DNA of 21,408 nucleotides. It comes from JBGTCD01 sp041749015. GTDB taxonomy: Bacteria; Bacteroidota; Bacteroidia; Cytophagales; Cyclobacteriaceae. The stretch is taken from assembly GCA_041749015.1 (NCBI GenBank), contig JBGTCD010000135.1, positions 1 through 21,408 on the forward strand, written 5' to 3'. Shown here one piece after another: positions 1 to 7,966 of the stretch (its first letter is position 1; every line of letters starts with the position of its first letter). Below the pieces are notes generated by a model. It saw only the letters and a list, made by a program, of their open reading frames with translations. It was not told the origin of the DNA and ran no database searches. The position numbers and the translations under genes were made by a program.

Positions 1-314
1 GATTTTTTGCGTTGGCGAATGAGTAGCACCACCACGATGGGTGCACCAATGAAGGAACAAACCGTATTCAAGGGCAAAGCCGAATCGCTGCCTGGAAGCC
101 GAGCGATAAGGTCGCAGTAAAGGCCTAAAAGTCCACCGATCAATATGGAAGCGGGCAAAATCAAGCGATGGTCGGCACTGCGAAATATCATTCGGGCGAT
201 ATGCGGCGCTGCTAAACCGATGAAGGCAATTGGTCCGCAAAAAGCGGTGACCGCCGCCACCAAAATTCCCGCAGCCAAAATGGTCAAGATTAAGCTTAAT
301 ATACTTTTTCTCAT
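1..314 (-). pseudogene. 5'-truncated FecCD-family iron-siderophore/cobalamin ABC permease (C-terminal third only)
   Basis: The reverse strand reads in one open frame from an ATG at 314 to the left edge, about 104 codons. It encodes the C-terminal third of a FecCD/BtuC-type permease, the membrane subunit of ABC importers for ferric siderophores, heme or B12. Recognisable family motifs are AVTAFCGPIAFIGLAAPHIAR, DHRLILPAS, DLIARLPG and LPLNTVCSFIGAP. Full-length family members have about 330-350 residues, so roughly 230 N-terminal residues are missing. An in-frame TAA lies a few codons upstream of the ATG, the next 110 bp are A/T-rich and non-coding, and a complete unrelated kinase gene follows. 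The missing part is therefore not simply outside the window. I see no partner ATPase or binding protein here. The C-terminus should end just beyond base 1. Family identity is secure; calling it a deletion remnant is inference. Confidence 0.75.
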
Positions 315-425
315 AGTTTTAATATTTTTTTAACCTTTTAAAAGTAAGAAAAATAATTGATGTTTTTGGATTTTTTATTAGTTAAATTCCAATGAAAATT
401 TAAGCGGTTTGAAAAGGTGATAAGC

Positions 426-1424
426 CTAATCCAAAATGCGTTGGAGGATTTCTGTCGCCTGGCCTTTCTGCAACCGGGGGCCGTATTGCTGTACCACTAC
501 CGATGCTGCAAGGCTTGCAATTTTGCCTGCTTCGGCAAAACTGTGACCGTGGGTGATCCCATACAGGAATGCCCCAGCAAAAAGGTCGCCGGCCCCATTG
601 GTATCAATCGCCTTGACCGGAAAAGGATGGATGTCAATATAGGTGTCTCCGTCATATAAATAAGCACCGTTAGCTCCCTTGGTGATGACAAATCTTTTAG
701 CGGATTTTTTGAGTGCTTCGGCTGCTGCTTCAAGGTTATCTTTTTGAGTAAAGAGCATGGCTTCTTCCTCATTACAAAAAATCAAATCCACGCTGGCCCC
801 TATGACTGCCTCCATTTCATCCCTAAAATATTTTACCATGCTGGGGTCAGAAAAGGTTAGAGCGGTTTCTACTCCAGATTTATCAGCTATTCTGATGGCC
901 TCCCTCATTGCTTCTCGGCCGGGAGGTGCTGCCACGAGGTATCCTTCAATGTAGATAAATTTTGAGTCTTTGAGAATGGATTCATTAAGCTCGTTTACCG
1001 AAAAATCAGAGGTGATGCCCAGGTAGGTATTCATGGTTCTCTCGGCGTCTGGCGTTACCATAACCAGGCATTTTCCGGTGATCCCCTCAGGGCAGTTTTC
1101 ATGCACCACATTGGTTGACACACCATTGGATTTGAGGTCCTTGATATAAAAGCCCCCATGGATATCTCTAGCTACCTTACAGGAGTAATACCCGGTGCCG
1201 CCAAATTGAGAAAGGCCTATTACTGTATTGGCAGCAGAGCCCCCACATTGCATTTTAGCATTTTTATTGGCAATGGCTTGCAACAACTGATGTTGCCGGT
1301 CTTCATCTACCAGGGTCATTATGCCTTTTTCTATTTCGTTTTCCCTAAAGAATTCGTTATCCACTTCGACGATAATGTCTACCAGTGCATTGCCGATTCC
1401 ATATACATCATATTTCTTTTCCAT
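426..1424 (-). CDS. PfkB-family carbohydrate/adenosine kinase
   Basis: This is a cytoplasmic ribokinase-fold kinase of 332 residues that transfers phosphate from ATP to a sugar or nucleoside hydroxyl. The N-terminal YDVYGIGNALVD, the GxM-type EKGIMTLVDE segment and CGGSAANTVIGLSQFGG match the bacterial group annotated as adenosine kinase. The PfkB signature DTNGAGDLFAGAF lies near the C-terminus and holds the catalytic Asp (about residue 280). I start at the ATG at 1424, directly before EKKYDVYGIG; a TTG at 1448 would add eight residues not typical of the family. The gene is divergent from a DeoR regulator, a common pairing for sugar kinases, so substrate preference (adenosine versus a sugar or sugar phosphate) cannot be settled from sequence. 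The protein is full length with its active site intact. Confidence 0.88.
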   Translation of the reverse strand: MEKKYDVYGIGNALVDIIVEVDNEFFRENEIEKGIMTLVDEDRQHQLLQAIANKNAKMQCGGSAANTVIGLSQFGGTGYYSCKVARDIHGGFYIKDLKSNGVSTNVVHENCPEGITGKCLVMVTPDAERTMNTYLGITSDFSVNELNESILKDSKFIYIEGYLVAAPPGREAMREAIRIADKSGVETALTFSDPSMVKYFRDEMEAVIGASVDLIFCNEEEAMLFTQKDNLEAAAEALKKSAKRFVITKGANGAYLYDGDTYIDIHPFPVKAIDTNGAGDLFAGAFLYGITHGHSFAEAGKIASLAASVVVQQYGPRLQKGQATEILQRILD

Positions 1425-1523
1425 ATACCGCAAAACTAAGGAGTCCAACGTAAAAAAACCGGGAAATTGAAATTTAGTTAAGACATGGACCTGGCCCTAA
1501 TTGGAGTGGGAGAAATCCATACA

Positions 1524-1537
1524 TGCAGAAGTCTGCA
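1524..1537. promoter_or_regulatory. Inverted repeat between divergent kinase and DeoR genes, possible operator
   Basis: A perfect inverted repeat with 6-bp arms, TGCAGA and TCTGCA, and a 2-bp spacer lies in the 190-bp divergent intergenic region between the kinase and the DeoR-type regulator. DeoR-family proteins commonly autoregulate from such sites, so this is a candidate operator for both genes. It is short and occurs once, so it could be chance. I found no promoter with both consensus elements on either strand in this gap. Confidence 0.3.
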
Positions 1538-1614
1538 ACAAGTTTTAAAAATACAGGTAGATTCATGCATAATTAATAATTTAGGCGTAAATTAACCGCT
1601 AACATTTTCTACCT

Positions 1615-2364
1615 ATGCTTAAAGAAGAAAGACAAAATCACATCCTTCAAAGGCTGAGTAAATTCAACAAAGTGTTATCCTCTGAGTTGAGTCTTGATTT
1701 AAACGTTTCGGAAGATACTATTAGACGGGATTTAAAGGAATTGTCAGACCTTAATTTATTGAAAAAGGTCCATGGCGGAGCGATTATCAATTCACATAAT
1801 CCCTTTCACTACCGGGATCGGGAAGTATATGCCCTTGAGCAAAAGCTCCAGATAGTAAGGAAAGCATTACCCATAATTGAGGATGGAAAAGTCATCATCA
1901 TCGATGGAGGTACTACCAATTTGGAACTGGTAAAAATTTTTCCTAAAGACCTAAAGGCCACTATCATTACCAATAGCATCCCAATTGCCGTACACCTTTC
2001 CAACCACCCCAATATTGAAGTATTTTTTCTGGGGGGTAAAATGCTCAAGGAAGCCCAGGTAACTATTGGCATCGATGTGATCAACTCCCTATCCAATATT
2101 CACGCAGATTTGGCATTTCTGGGTACCCGCAGTATTGACATTGAAATGGGCGTTACTGAGATTGACCTGGAAGAAACCCACGTCAAACGTGCTATTCTCA
2201 AAGCGGCCAATAACGTGGCTTGCCTGGTAATTTCGGAAAAGATTAATACCATTCAACCCTACATGGTAGGTGGGCTGCAGTCTATCAATTATTTAATCAC
2301 TGAGTTGGATGTAAATGAAAGCATCCTGCAGCCTTACAGACGAAATGGGATTGTGATTTTCTGA
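1615..2364 (+). CDS. DeoR/GlpR-family transcriptional regulator
   Basis: This protein has 249 residues, the usual DeoR-family length. An N-terminal winged helix-turn-helix (about residues 5-60) carries the family signature VSEDTIRRDLKEL followed by KKVHGGAI. The C-terminal DeoRC domain (about 75-230), related to ribose-5-phosphate isomerase, normally binds a phosphorylated sugar that relieves repression. IIDGGTTNLELV, FFLGGKML and the segment around DLEETHVKRAILKAA match that domain. It is divergent from the PfkB-type kinase and converges, with a 25-bp gap, on the NAGPA glycosidase gene. This context suggests it represses the kinase and perhaps the amino-sugar genes in response to a sugar phosphate. 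The effector and operator are inferred, not seen. Confidence 0.9.
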   Translation: MLKEERQNHILQRLSKFNKVLSSELSLDLNVSEDTIRRDLKELSDLNLLKKVHGGAIINSHNPFHYRDREVYALEQKLQIVRKALPIIEDGKVIIIDGGTTNLELVKIFPKDLKATIITNSIPIAVHLSNHPNIEVFFLGGKMLKEAQVTIGIDVINSLSNIHADLAFLGTRSIDIEMGVTEIDLEETHVKRAILKAANNVACLVISEKINTIQPYMVGGLQSINYLITELDVNESILQPYRRNGIVIF

Positions 2365-2389
2365 GTAGGTCAATAGGATTTAGCGTTTT

Positions 2390-4300
2390 TCACTTTTTGG
2401 AGATTTTCCAAACTTCATGCATGCCTTTACCAGAAATCTCTAAAAAATATAGGCCGGTGGAAAATTGACTCATTGCGATTTCGATATTCTTTGTTTCGTC
2501 GTAAGTCCTTTTAAAATAAACTTTTCCATCCATACCTAAAATTCTTACGATCACCGGACTTGAGTAATTATCCGCCTCAATATGTAGTTTATTTGAGACT
2601 GGATTTGGGAAAAACTCAAACACCCGCTTCCTTGGAAATAGACCCATCACCGGATCTTCCTCTTCAACTTCCTGAAGCTTTAATTGAACCTTAGCCTCAT
2701 CACAAAATAGCCCTAACTGGCCATAACATATCTGATAGGTAAAGCTATCCTCGCCGGACTCACCTTCATTAGCCTGGTAGATTAGAGACAAGTCTTGATT
2801 AATCGTTACTACTCCTTTAATGGGTTCTTCCACAATCTTAAATTTTAATGCGGATAACCCAAAGGCAATATCATTTTGAAGCACATTGATGGTGACGGCT
2901 TCATCTGTGGGAATAAATGCCTCATCGTCATTTGCAATGAGCGATTCAATAGAAAAATCTTCTACAAAATTTACAAATTTTACCGCATCGGCCACCACAA
3001 AATCACCCTGGGAGGCAGCATTTGAAATATCAAGCTTGGTGTTTTCATTGAGCAGATATCGACCTATGAATTGCCAACTACTGCCATTTTGAGTCTGGTC
3101 CACTCTTACAGTATCCGTACCACCGATATGGTGGGTAATGTAGGGTGTATCTCTACCTCTGTTGCCTGAAGTGACCCACCATCCATATACTTCATATAGA
3201 GCTTCCTCCAGTATGGGTGGCTCAAACCGGAAATAGGCTGACCCATCACCAATAGGATGTACTAGAGATGGTGAAGGACCATAGAATCCTGCATTAGCAG
3301 ATTCAAACCAATCCTCCCCAAATTGTGTGGCCTCCTCAAATTCAGTATCAATAATGTGCTCCACTATGGGTTCAGCAGGAAGGCCGAGACTATCTCTATG
3401 AGTTACCACCAATATGCTGGGCACATTACGCACTTCAGAGGGCGTATTGATATAATCCCCTGCTACAGCCATTTGAGATGAACCCCCACCATCCAGATTT
3501 AAGGCCTCAATGCATCCAAGCGCTATCATAATATCAGCCAACTCTATAAGGCTTACTCCAGCAGATTGTGACTGTCGGCCATCGGCAACAAGAAATATCA
3601 CCTTGTTTTCACTGGTGAACCCTACTGCAGTCCGTGGGTCGCTATTGGCTAGACCAACACCAGAGCCCCACATGATTTCTTCGTTGTACGTAATAGTGGG
3701 CACACCATCTTTGACCAACACTGGTGCGCCACCAATGCCTACCATAAGATTTTCATAAAGGATACCATCCGAAGTCTCTGGGGCTGGCAAAGGGTCGGGG
3801 TCATTAAATGAATAAGGCAAGGGGGCCTCAAATTTCCGGATATCATCTACTGCGTTACCAAAGTGATATACCCAATCTACTGAAGGTACGCCGTCAAATG
3901 TGATACCGAAAAAACTTCTAATGAGAGGATAGGATAAGCTATTCCTGGTTACGGCTTTGATGTTTTCAGCCTTTACTTCATTAGGATAAACCACAGAAGA
4001 AAAGGAGGTACTACCCGAAAAATAACCGCCATTGATGGCCAGGTATGCACCAACCTGATCGGTGAGATCAGGAAGATTTCCTGTTGGATTCACCAGATAC
4101 GGCCTAATGGCCAGGTCAGGCTCAGAAAGATCAATCTCGGCATAAAACAATTCCAGGGCTGGAGAAGCCCTGACTCCCTTATATACTTTAATGCCATCGG
4201 GCAGTTGATTTTGATTAGAAATCTCCTCATAATTTATTTCCTGTCCCAAAAGAGCTGAGACCATTAGGATTGAAAAAATCAGAGAAAGGATTTCTTTCAT
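2390..4300 (-). CDS. Secreted phosphodiester glycosidase (NAGPA family) with golvesin-like domain and T9SS type A sorting domain
   Basis: This is a 636-residue secreted multidomain enzyme. Residues 1-19 form a signal peptide. Residues 35-300 are a phosphodiester glycosidase (NAGPA) domain, named for the mammalian enzyme that removes GlcNAc from phosphodiester-linked caps. Its motifs AINGGYF (88-94), DPRTAVGFT (221-229), VADGRQSQSAG and LNLDGGGSSQM are intact. Residues 315-445 resemble a golvesin/xanthan-lyase C-terminal beta domain (EALYEVYGWW, VVADAVKFV). Residues 455-545 form an Ig-like/VCBS-type module, and 560-636 a T9SS type A sorting domain (FFPNPVSNKLHIE to WKISKK). The protein should cross the outer membrane by T9SS and be released or surface-anchored. 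It lies 37 nt downstream of the NagB-PIG-L gene, so co-transcription is likely. Its natural substrate (teichoic-like polymer, exopolysaccharide or glycolipid phosphodiester) is unknown. Confidence 0.85.
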   Translation of the reverse strand: MKEILSLIFSILMVSALLGQEINYEEISNQNQLPDGIKVYKGVRASPALELFYAEIDLSEPDLAIRPYLVNPTGNLPDLTDQVGAYLAINGGYFSGSTSFSSVVYPNEVKAENIKAVTRNSLSYPLIRSFFGITFDGVPSVDWVYHFGNAVDDIRKFEAPLPYSFNDPDPLPAPETSDGILYENLMVGIGGAPVLVKDGVPTITYNEEIMWGSGVGLANSDPRTAVGFTSENKVIFLVADGRQSQSAGVSLIELADIMIALGCIEALNLDGGGSSQMAVAGDYINTPSEVRNVPSILVVTHRDSLGLPAEPIVEHIIDTEFEEATQFGEDWFESANAGFYGPSPSLVHPIGDGSAYFRFEPPILEEALYEVYGWWVTSGNRGRDTPYITHHIGGTDTVRVDQTQNGSSWQFIGRYLLNENTKLDISNAASQGDFVVADAVKFVNFVEDFSIESLIANDDEAFIPTDEAVTINVLQNDIAFGLSALKFKIVEEPIKGVVTINQDLSLIYQANEGESGEDSFTYQICYGQLGLFCDEAKVQLKLQEVEEEDPVMGLFPRKRVFEFFPNPVSNKLHIEADNYSSPVIVRILGMDGKVYFKRTYDETKNIEIAMSQFSTGLYFLEISGKGMHEVWKISKK

Positions 4301-4337
4301 TACCTGAAAATCTATCGGTGTTTATCCATCAATAAGA

Positions 4338-6254
4338 TTAATAATGCCACCTTACGAAAGCCTCCATAGCTTCATATTCTGCAAGGCCCAGGGCATCATA
4401 AAGCTGTGCAGTCTCACCGTTTCTGTCTTCTGCTCTTTGCCAAAATTCCCGAGAGTCTGAACCCTGGAAAACAACATTATCCTTTTGCGACTGATGCTTA
4501 AATATCCCGTGGCGCTTTCTTTTGACTTCCTCGGGACTCATCGGCACCGCCATTTCGATCTGATCAATCTCCCATTCCTGCCATGCCCCCCTGTACAGCC
4601 ACAACCAGCAGTCTTTCATAAATGCCTTTGACTTGAGCCGGCTCACCGCCTCCATCACAGCATCCAGACATACCTTATGGGTCTTGTGCGGATCAGCCAG
4701 GTCACCAGCTGCATAGATCTGGTGGGGCTTTACCTGCTCTATTATGTCCATCATGATTTTGACATCCTGCTCACCCAAAGGATTTTTTTCGGGCCTGCCG
4801 GTTTCATAAAATGGCAGGTTTAAAAAGTGGCACTGGTCATCGCTAATCCCTACATACCGGCAGGTAGCCCTGGCCTCACTTCTTCTTACCAGGCCTTTTA
4901 TATTTAAAACCTCATCCGTATCCCGCTCCGATGCCTTTTTATTTTTGATAAAATTCAGTACCCGCTCATAAATCTCTTTGGTCTTGCCATTTTGCATGCC
5001 AATGGAAGAGGCAAATTCATGGACATAATCGGAATAACGGACCGCCTCATCATCCGGCACCGCAATATTGCCTGATGTTTGGTAAGCCACATGCACCTCA
5101 TGGCCCTGCTCCACCAACCTGATAAAAGTGCCGCCCATGGAGATAATGTCATCATCCGGGTGGGGACTGAAAATCAAAACCCGCTTTCTTGCAGGCTTCG
5201 CTCTTTCCGGCCTTTGAGAATCATCAGCGTCTGGTTTACCCCCAGGCCAACCGGTAATGGTGTGCTGCAACTCATTAAAAATCTTTAAATTGATATCATA
5301 GGCAGGGCCTTGCTGGGTGACCAGATCATTTAAACCAGCCTTGTTGTAATCCTCATCAGTAAGTTTCAACACCGGCTTTCCCAAAGAAAGGGCCAGATTC
5401 ACTACGGCTTTTCTCCTCATTCTATCATCCCATAGCACCTGCGTAACCAGCCAGGGTTGCTGCTTACGGATTAACTTATTGCTTGCACCCTCATCAACTA
5501 CGAAAATCACATTGGGGTGATTTTGAAGCAGCGAAGCAGGTACCTTGTCAGTCACCGGACCCTCTACTGATTCTTTAACAACGTTAGCCTTGCCTTCACC
5601 CCATGCCAGTAATACCACTCTTTTGGCCTCCATAATCTTCTGAATACCCATGGTGATGGCCCTCCTTGGGGTGTTGTTGAGCCCGTTAAAGTCTCCTGCT
5701 GCCGCAGCTCTAGTGGAATGGTCTAAAGCTATGAGTCTGGTAACGGAATTGACTTTAGATCCGGGTTCATTAAATCCAATATGACCATTACCCCCAATGC
5801 CCAGCAATTGAAAATCAAACCCTCCTGCCAATTCAATACTTTCCTCGTACCAGGCACAATACTCAGGCACCTTTTCAATTGGAATGGTGCCATCCGGAAT
5901 ATGATAATTGGCAGGGTCAATATCCACATGATCAAATAAGTGCTCCTTCATGAATCGCACATAACTATTGATGGCATCAGGCTCCATGGGATAGTACTCA
6001 TCAAGGTTGAAGGTGATTACATTCTTAAAACTCAACCCTTCCTCCCTGTGTAGTCTAACCAACTCTGAATAAACCCTTTTGGGAGAGGATCCAGTCGCCA
6101 AACCCAACACCGCCATTTCACCCTTAACTGACTTTTCCTTAATGAGTTCGGCCATCTCTTCAGCTACGGCAATAGACCCTTGTGCCGCATTATCGTATAG
6201 CTGTAAAGGAATCTTTTCGAATTTTGATTCAAGTACTGATTTAACTTTGATCAT
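4338..6254 (-). CDS. nagB: Glucosamine-6-phosphate deaminase fused to PIG-L/LmbE-type deacetylase
   Basis: This 638-residue protein joins two enzymes. Residues 15-290 are NagB, which converts glucosamine-6-phosphate to fructose-6-phosphate and ammonia. LGLATGSSP (50-58), FNLDEYY with base Asp85, and GIGGNGHIGFNEPGS with His158 and Glu163 are visible. After a hydrophilic linker (about 335-357), residues 358-560 form a PIG-L/LmbE zinc-deacetylase domain. Its metal motif is SPHPDDD (His365, Asp368), and a DPHKTH segment (521-526) probably supplies the third ligand. Both sites look intact. Similar long NagB proteins are known in Bacteroidota. The second domain may deacetylate GlcNAc or its 6-phosphate so that one polypeptide does both steps; that coupling is inference. 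No separate nagA gene is in the window. The NAGPA glycosidase follows 37 nt downstream, indicating an amino-sugar operon. Confidence 0.92.
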   Translation of the reverse strand: MIKVKSVLESKFEKIPLQLYDNAAQGSIAVAEEMAELIKEKSVKGEMAVLGLATGSSPKRVYSELVRLHREEGLSFKNVITFNLDEYYPMEPDAINSYVRFMKEHLFDHVDIDPANYHIPDGTIPIEKVPEYCAWYEESIELAGGFDFQLLGIGGNGHIGFNEPGSKVNSVTRLIALDHSTRAAAAGDFNGLNNTPRRAITMGIQKIMEAKRVVLLAWGEGKANVVKESVEGPVTDKVPASLLQNHPNVIFVVDEGASNKLIRKQQPWLVTQVLWDDRMRRKAVVNLALSLGKPVLKLTDEDYNKAGLNDLVTQQGPAYDINLKIFNELQHTITGWPGGKPDADDSQRPERAKPARKRVLIFSPHPDDDIISMGGTFIRLVEQGHEVHVAYQTSGNIAVPDDEAVRYSDYVHEFASSIGMQNGKTKEIYERVLNFIKNKKASERDTDEVLNIKGLVRRSEARATCRYVGISDDQCHFLNLPFYETGRPEKNPLGEQDVKIMMDIIEQVKPHQIYAAGDLADPHKTHKVCLDAVMEAVSRLKSKAFMKDCWLWLYRGAWQEWEIDQIEMAVPMSPEEVKRKRHGIFKHQSQKDNVVFQGSDSREFWQRAEDRNGETAQLYDALGLAEYEAMEAFVRWHY

Positions 6255-6321
6255 GATATAAGGAATTTGACTGATTATTTACATTCCAAAATTCGGAAAC
6301 GAAATATCTTTATTTTCCGGC

Positions 6322-6349
6322 TAAAAGCCAAATAAATTATGCGCTTTTA
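6322..6349. repeat. Inverted repeat upstream of nagB
   Basis: Two perfect 7-bp arms, TAAAAGC and GCTTTTA, are separated by 14 bp in the 238-bp divergent gap between nagB and the K+ channel gene. The spacing would suit a dimeric regulator or a weak hairpin, but the arms are A/T-rich and nothing else supports function. The remainder of this gap (6255-6492) is A/T-rich and I see no clear promoter or RNA in it. Confidence 0.2.
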
Positions 6350-6492
6350 TTCGTTTTTTTAGCTAATAATCAAATTTTAACGGCTTAAACCCGCATATTC
6401 ATGCAAATATGATGCTTTCTAAATCAAATTCTTAGGGCCACTCTGATGGAAACGGTGCTGATGAGGCATTTGGATTTTCAAAAGGAATTAAA

Positions 6493-7221
6493 ATGTGGGA
6501 TCAATTAAAATTAATTAAATTCACCAGCATGAAAACCCTATTTGAAAAATTACGGAAGTTTTGGATTGAGGATGTAAGTTTTATCACACTGCTTATTATG
6601 TTGATATTTATCATTTTTATAATTCCAACACTTTTGCATGAAGAGCTATTAGGTGTATTGTTTCTCAACATCATGTTTATCCTGATTTTTTTCATAGGCA
6701 TTTGGTCATCCATAGACAAAACCTGGATTATCATAGCATCAGTTTTATTTTTGAGCCATGTTACTTTAAAAATCTTTAGGTTAAACGATTCCACCCTGGA
6801 AAGTTATTTGGCTGAAAAAATCTTTTCTTGTCTGAATGTACTGGCTTTTATTTTTATCAATTTAAGGCTATTGTTCAGGGATGATTTTTTCAATATTTAC
6901 CGGATCATAGGGGCAGTAAATGTCTATCTTCTGATTGCGCTTTTCGGAGCCTTTGCATTCCATAGTATTGATATGATATTCGGGTCATCCATAGATGGTG
7001 ACGTCATATTAAGGGGCAATGAGGGAGATTTTGTAGAATATATTTATTTCAGCCTTTCCAGCTTGACCACTGTGGGTTATGGCGATATAAATCCGGTAAA
7101 CCCAACCGCAAAAATGCTTTCGGTTTTCCTTTCTGCTATAGGCTTGTTATTCCCATCGATAGTCATTGCCCGGTTGGTTTCACTCACTACCATGAAAAAG
7201 GATATAAAAACAAAAGATTAG
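6493..7221 (+). CDS. Six-transmembrane potassium channel protein (Ion_trans_2 type)
   Basis: This is an inner-membrane protein of 242 residues. Hydrophobic segments lie at about 28-48, 52-72, 77-95, 108-128 and 137-158, followed by a pore loop and a last helix at 207-228. The pore contains the canonical K+ selectivity filter TTVGYGD (192-198), preceded by YIYFSLSSL, so it should conduct K+ as a tetramer. No cytoplasmic RCK/TrkA-N or cyclic-nucleotide domain follows, since the protein ends 14 residues after the last helix. The first helices carry few regular Arg/Lys residues, so voltage gating is not evident. An AAGGA about 6 nt before the ATG at 6493 supports this start, although Met13 (6529) is possible. 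The stop overlaps the convergent reductase stop by 4 bp. Confidence 0.85.
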   Translation: MWDQLKLIKFTSMKTLFEKLRKFWIEDVSFITLLIMLIFIIFIIPTLLHEELLGVLFLNIMFILIFFIGIWSSIDKTWIIIASVLFLSHVTLKIFRLNDSTLESYLAEKIFSCLNVLAFIFINLRLLFRDDFFNIYRIIGAVNVYLLIALFGAFAFHSIDMIFGSSIDGDVILRGNEGDFVEYIYFSLSSLTTVGYGDINPVNPTAKMLSVFLSAIGLLFPSIVIARLVSLTTMKKDIKTKD

Positions 7222-7874
7222 GCACCCACAACTTTAAATCCGATATGTACCTGCCCGGTAGCCATATAGGTGAGAAGCCATATTGGCAGCATCATTTCCA
7301 GTGCCCTGGCCCCTGTAATATCTCCGATGTCGATGATATCTTCCCAATTAAATTTTGCTAAAATTTCTTTTACCTTTTCTTTCGCTTTCTCATCATTGCC
7401 TGCCATAAACATGGTAGGAACTCCGCCACTTTTTTTGGCATCTACCATAACATCGCAATTGACGATGTTGAGCGTCTTGACAACATGAGCATCCGGGATC
7501 AATTTCTGTATCTCTTCACCGAGGGAGTTGGTATTGACCATTTCGGGAGCCAATCTAGGCGGGCTACCTTGTGAAAAATCCAGTGGGTTACTGATATCAA
7601 TAATGATTTTACTTGAATAATTTTTTAGGCCCCCCATTTTTATGGCTTCCAGGGCAGCCATCCCTTTGGTGCAATTAAATATGACTTCGCCGTGCATTAC
7701 CGCATCTTCGAAGGTTCCCTGACTTGCTTTAGGGCCATTAGCCTTTTCCCATTCACGGGCCTTTTCATTGTCAGGGGTTCTACTCCCCATTTTGACTTCA
7801 TAACCCAATGATACCAATTTTGTGCCGATGGTAGTTCCTACCATCCCTGTGCCAAGTATGCCTATTGCTTTCAT
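7218..7874 (-). CDS. NADPH-binding reductase of the F420-dependent NADP oxidoreductase-like family
   Basis: This cytoplasmic Rossmann-fold protein has 218 residues. The N-terminus carries the dinucleotide motif GILGTGMVGTTIG (GxGxxG at residues 8-13). The second strand ends in MGSRTPDN, where Ser and Arg typically bind the 2'-phosphate of NADP. The segments KTLNIVNCDVMV and FMAGNDEKAKEKV match proteins annotated as NAD(P)-binding or NADPH-dependent F420 reductase. Bacteroidota generally lack F420, so the true acceptor is unknown. It is divergent from an HxlR regulator with a shared 68-92 bp control region, a common arrangement for redox enzymes controlled by HxlR proteins. Its stop codon overlaps that of the convergent K+ channel gene (shared bases 7218-7221, ttag). 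Confidence 0.8.
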   Translation of the reverse strand: MKAIGILGTGMVGTTIGTKLVSLGYEVKMGSRTPDNEKAREWEKANGPKASQGTFEDAVMHGEVIFNCTKGMAALEAIKMGGLKNYSSKIIIDISNPLDFSQGSPPRLAPEMVNTNSLGEEIQKLIPDAHVVKTLNIVNCDVMVDAKKSGGVPTMFMAGNDEKAKEKVKEILAKFNWEDIIDIGDITGARALEMMLPIWLLTYMATGQVHIGFKVVGA

Positions 7875-7878
7875 ATCT

Positions 7879-7917
7879 ATACTATATTTTTTACAGTTGC
7901 TAATTTAAATATAGTAT
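7879..7917. promoter_or_regulatory. 11-bp inverted repeat, probable regulator operator
   Basis: Two perfect 11-bp arms, ATACTATATTT (7879-7889) and AAATATAGTAT (7907-7917), are separated by 17 bp in the divergent region between the reductase and the HxlR gene. One arm abuts the reductase start codon. The other lies in the spacer of the HxlR promoter, immediately before its -7 element. A dimer bound here could block both genes, so this is a strong candidate operator for the adjacent HxlR protein. The assignment of regulator to site is inference. Confidence 0.55.
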
Positions 7918-7927
7918 TTTACCTTTG
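7897..7927 (+). promoter_or_regulatory. Bacteroidota-type sigma-A promoter for the hxlR-like gene
   Basis: A TTG at 7897-7899 (-33 element), 20 nt of spacer and TACCTTTG at 7920-7927 (an exact TAnnTTTG -7 element) match the primary sigma factor consensus of Bacteroidota. Transcription would start near 7933-7936. That places the ATG at 7943 less than 10 nt from the 5' end and favours the ATG at 7967 as the translated start. Confidence 0.6.
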
Positions 7928-7932
7928 CAATA

Positions 7933-7950
7933 ACTGTCAAAAATGACAGT
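7933..7950. promoter_or_regulatory. 7-bp inverted repeat at predicted transcription start of hxlR-like gene
   Basis: The arms ACTGTCA (7933-7939) and TGACAGT (7944-7950) form a perfect dyad with a 4-bp centre, placed where transcription should begin and overlapping the upstream ATG at 7943. It may be a second operator, or a small hairpin at the mRNA 5' end. Overlap with an ATG is a further argument that the upstream start codon is not used. Confidence 0.4.
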
Positions 7951-7966
7951 ATTAACTTTTTTTACC

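Noticed and set aside
315..425. A/T-only dyads between the kinase stop and the FecCD remnant as terminators
   Set aside because: The arms contain no G-C pairs and no U-tract follows; stability would be negligible.
1431..1438. TAGTTTTG on the minus strand, an exact match to the Bacteroidota -7 element, just upstream of the PfkB-type kinase
   Set aside because: It would put the transcription start at or inside the start codon, and there is no TTG at the proper distance upstream.
5775..5789. Asn156 in the NagB GIGGNGHIGFNEP motif where E. coli NagB has catalytic-site Asp141
   Set aside because: Asn at this position also occurs in Bacillus-type NagB enzymes, so it is not evidence of an inactive protein.
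7218..7221. Overlap of the K+ channel and reductase stop codons as a functional coupling
   Set aside because: A 4-bp convergent overlap is common in compact genomes and needs no special explanation.
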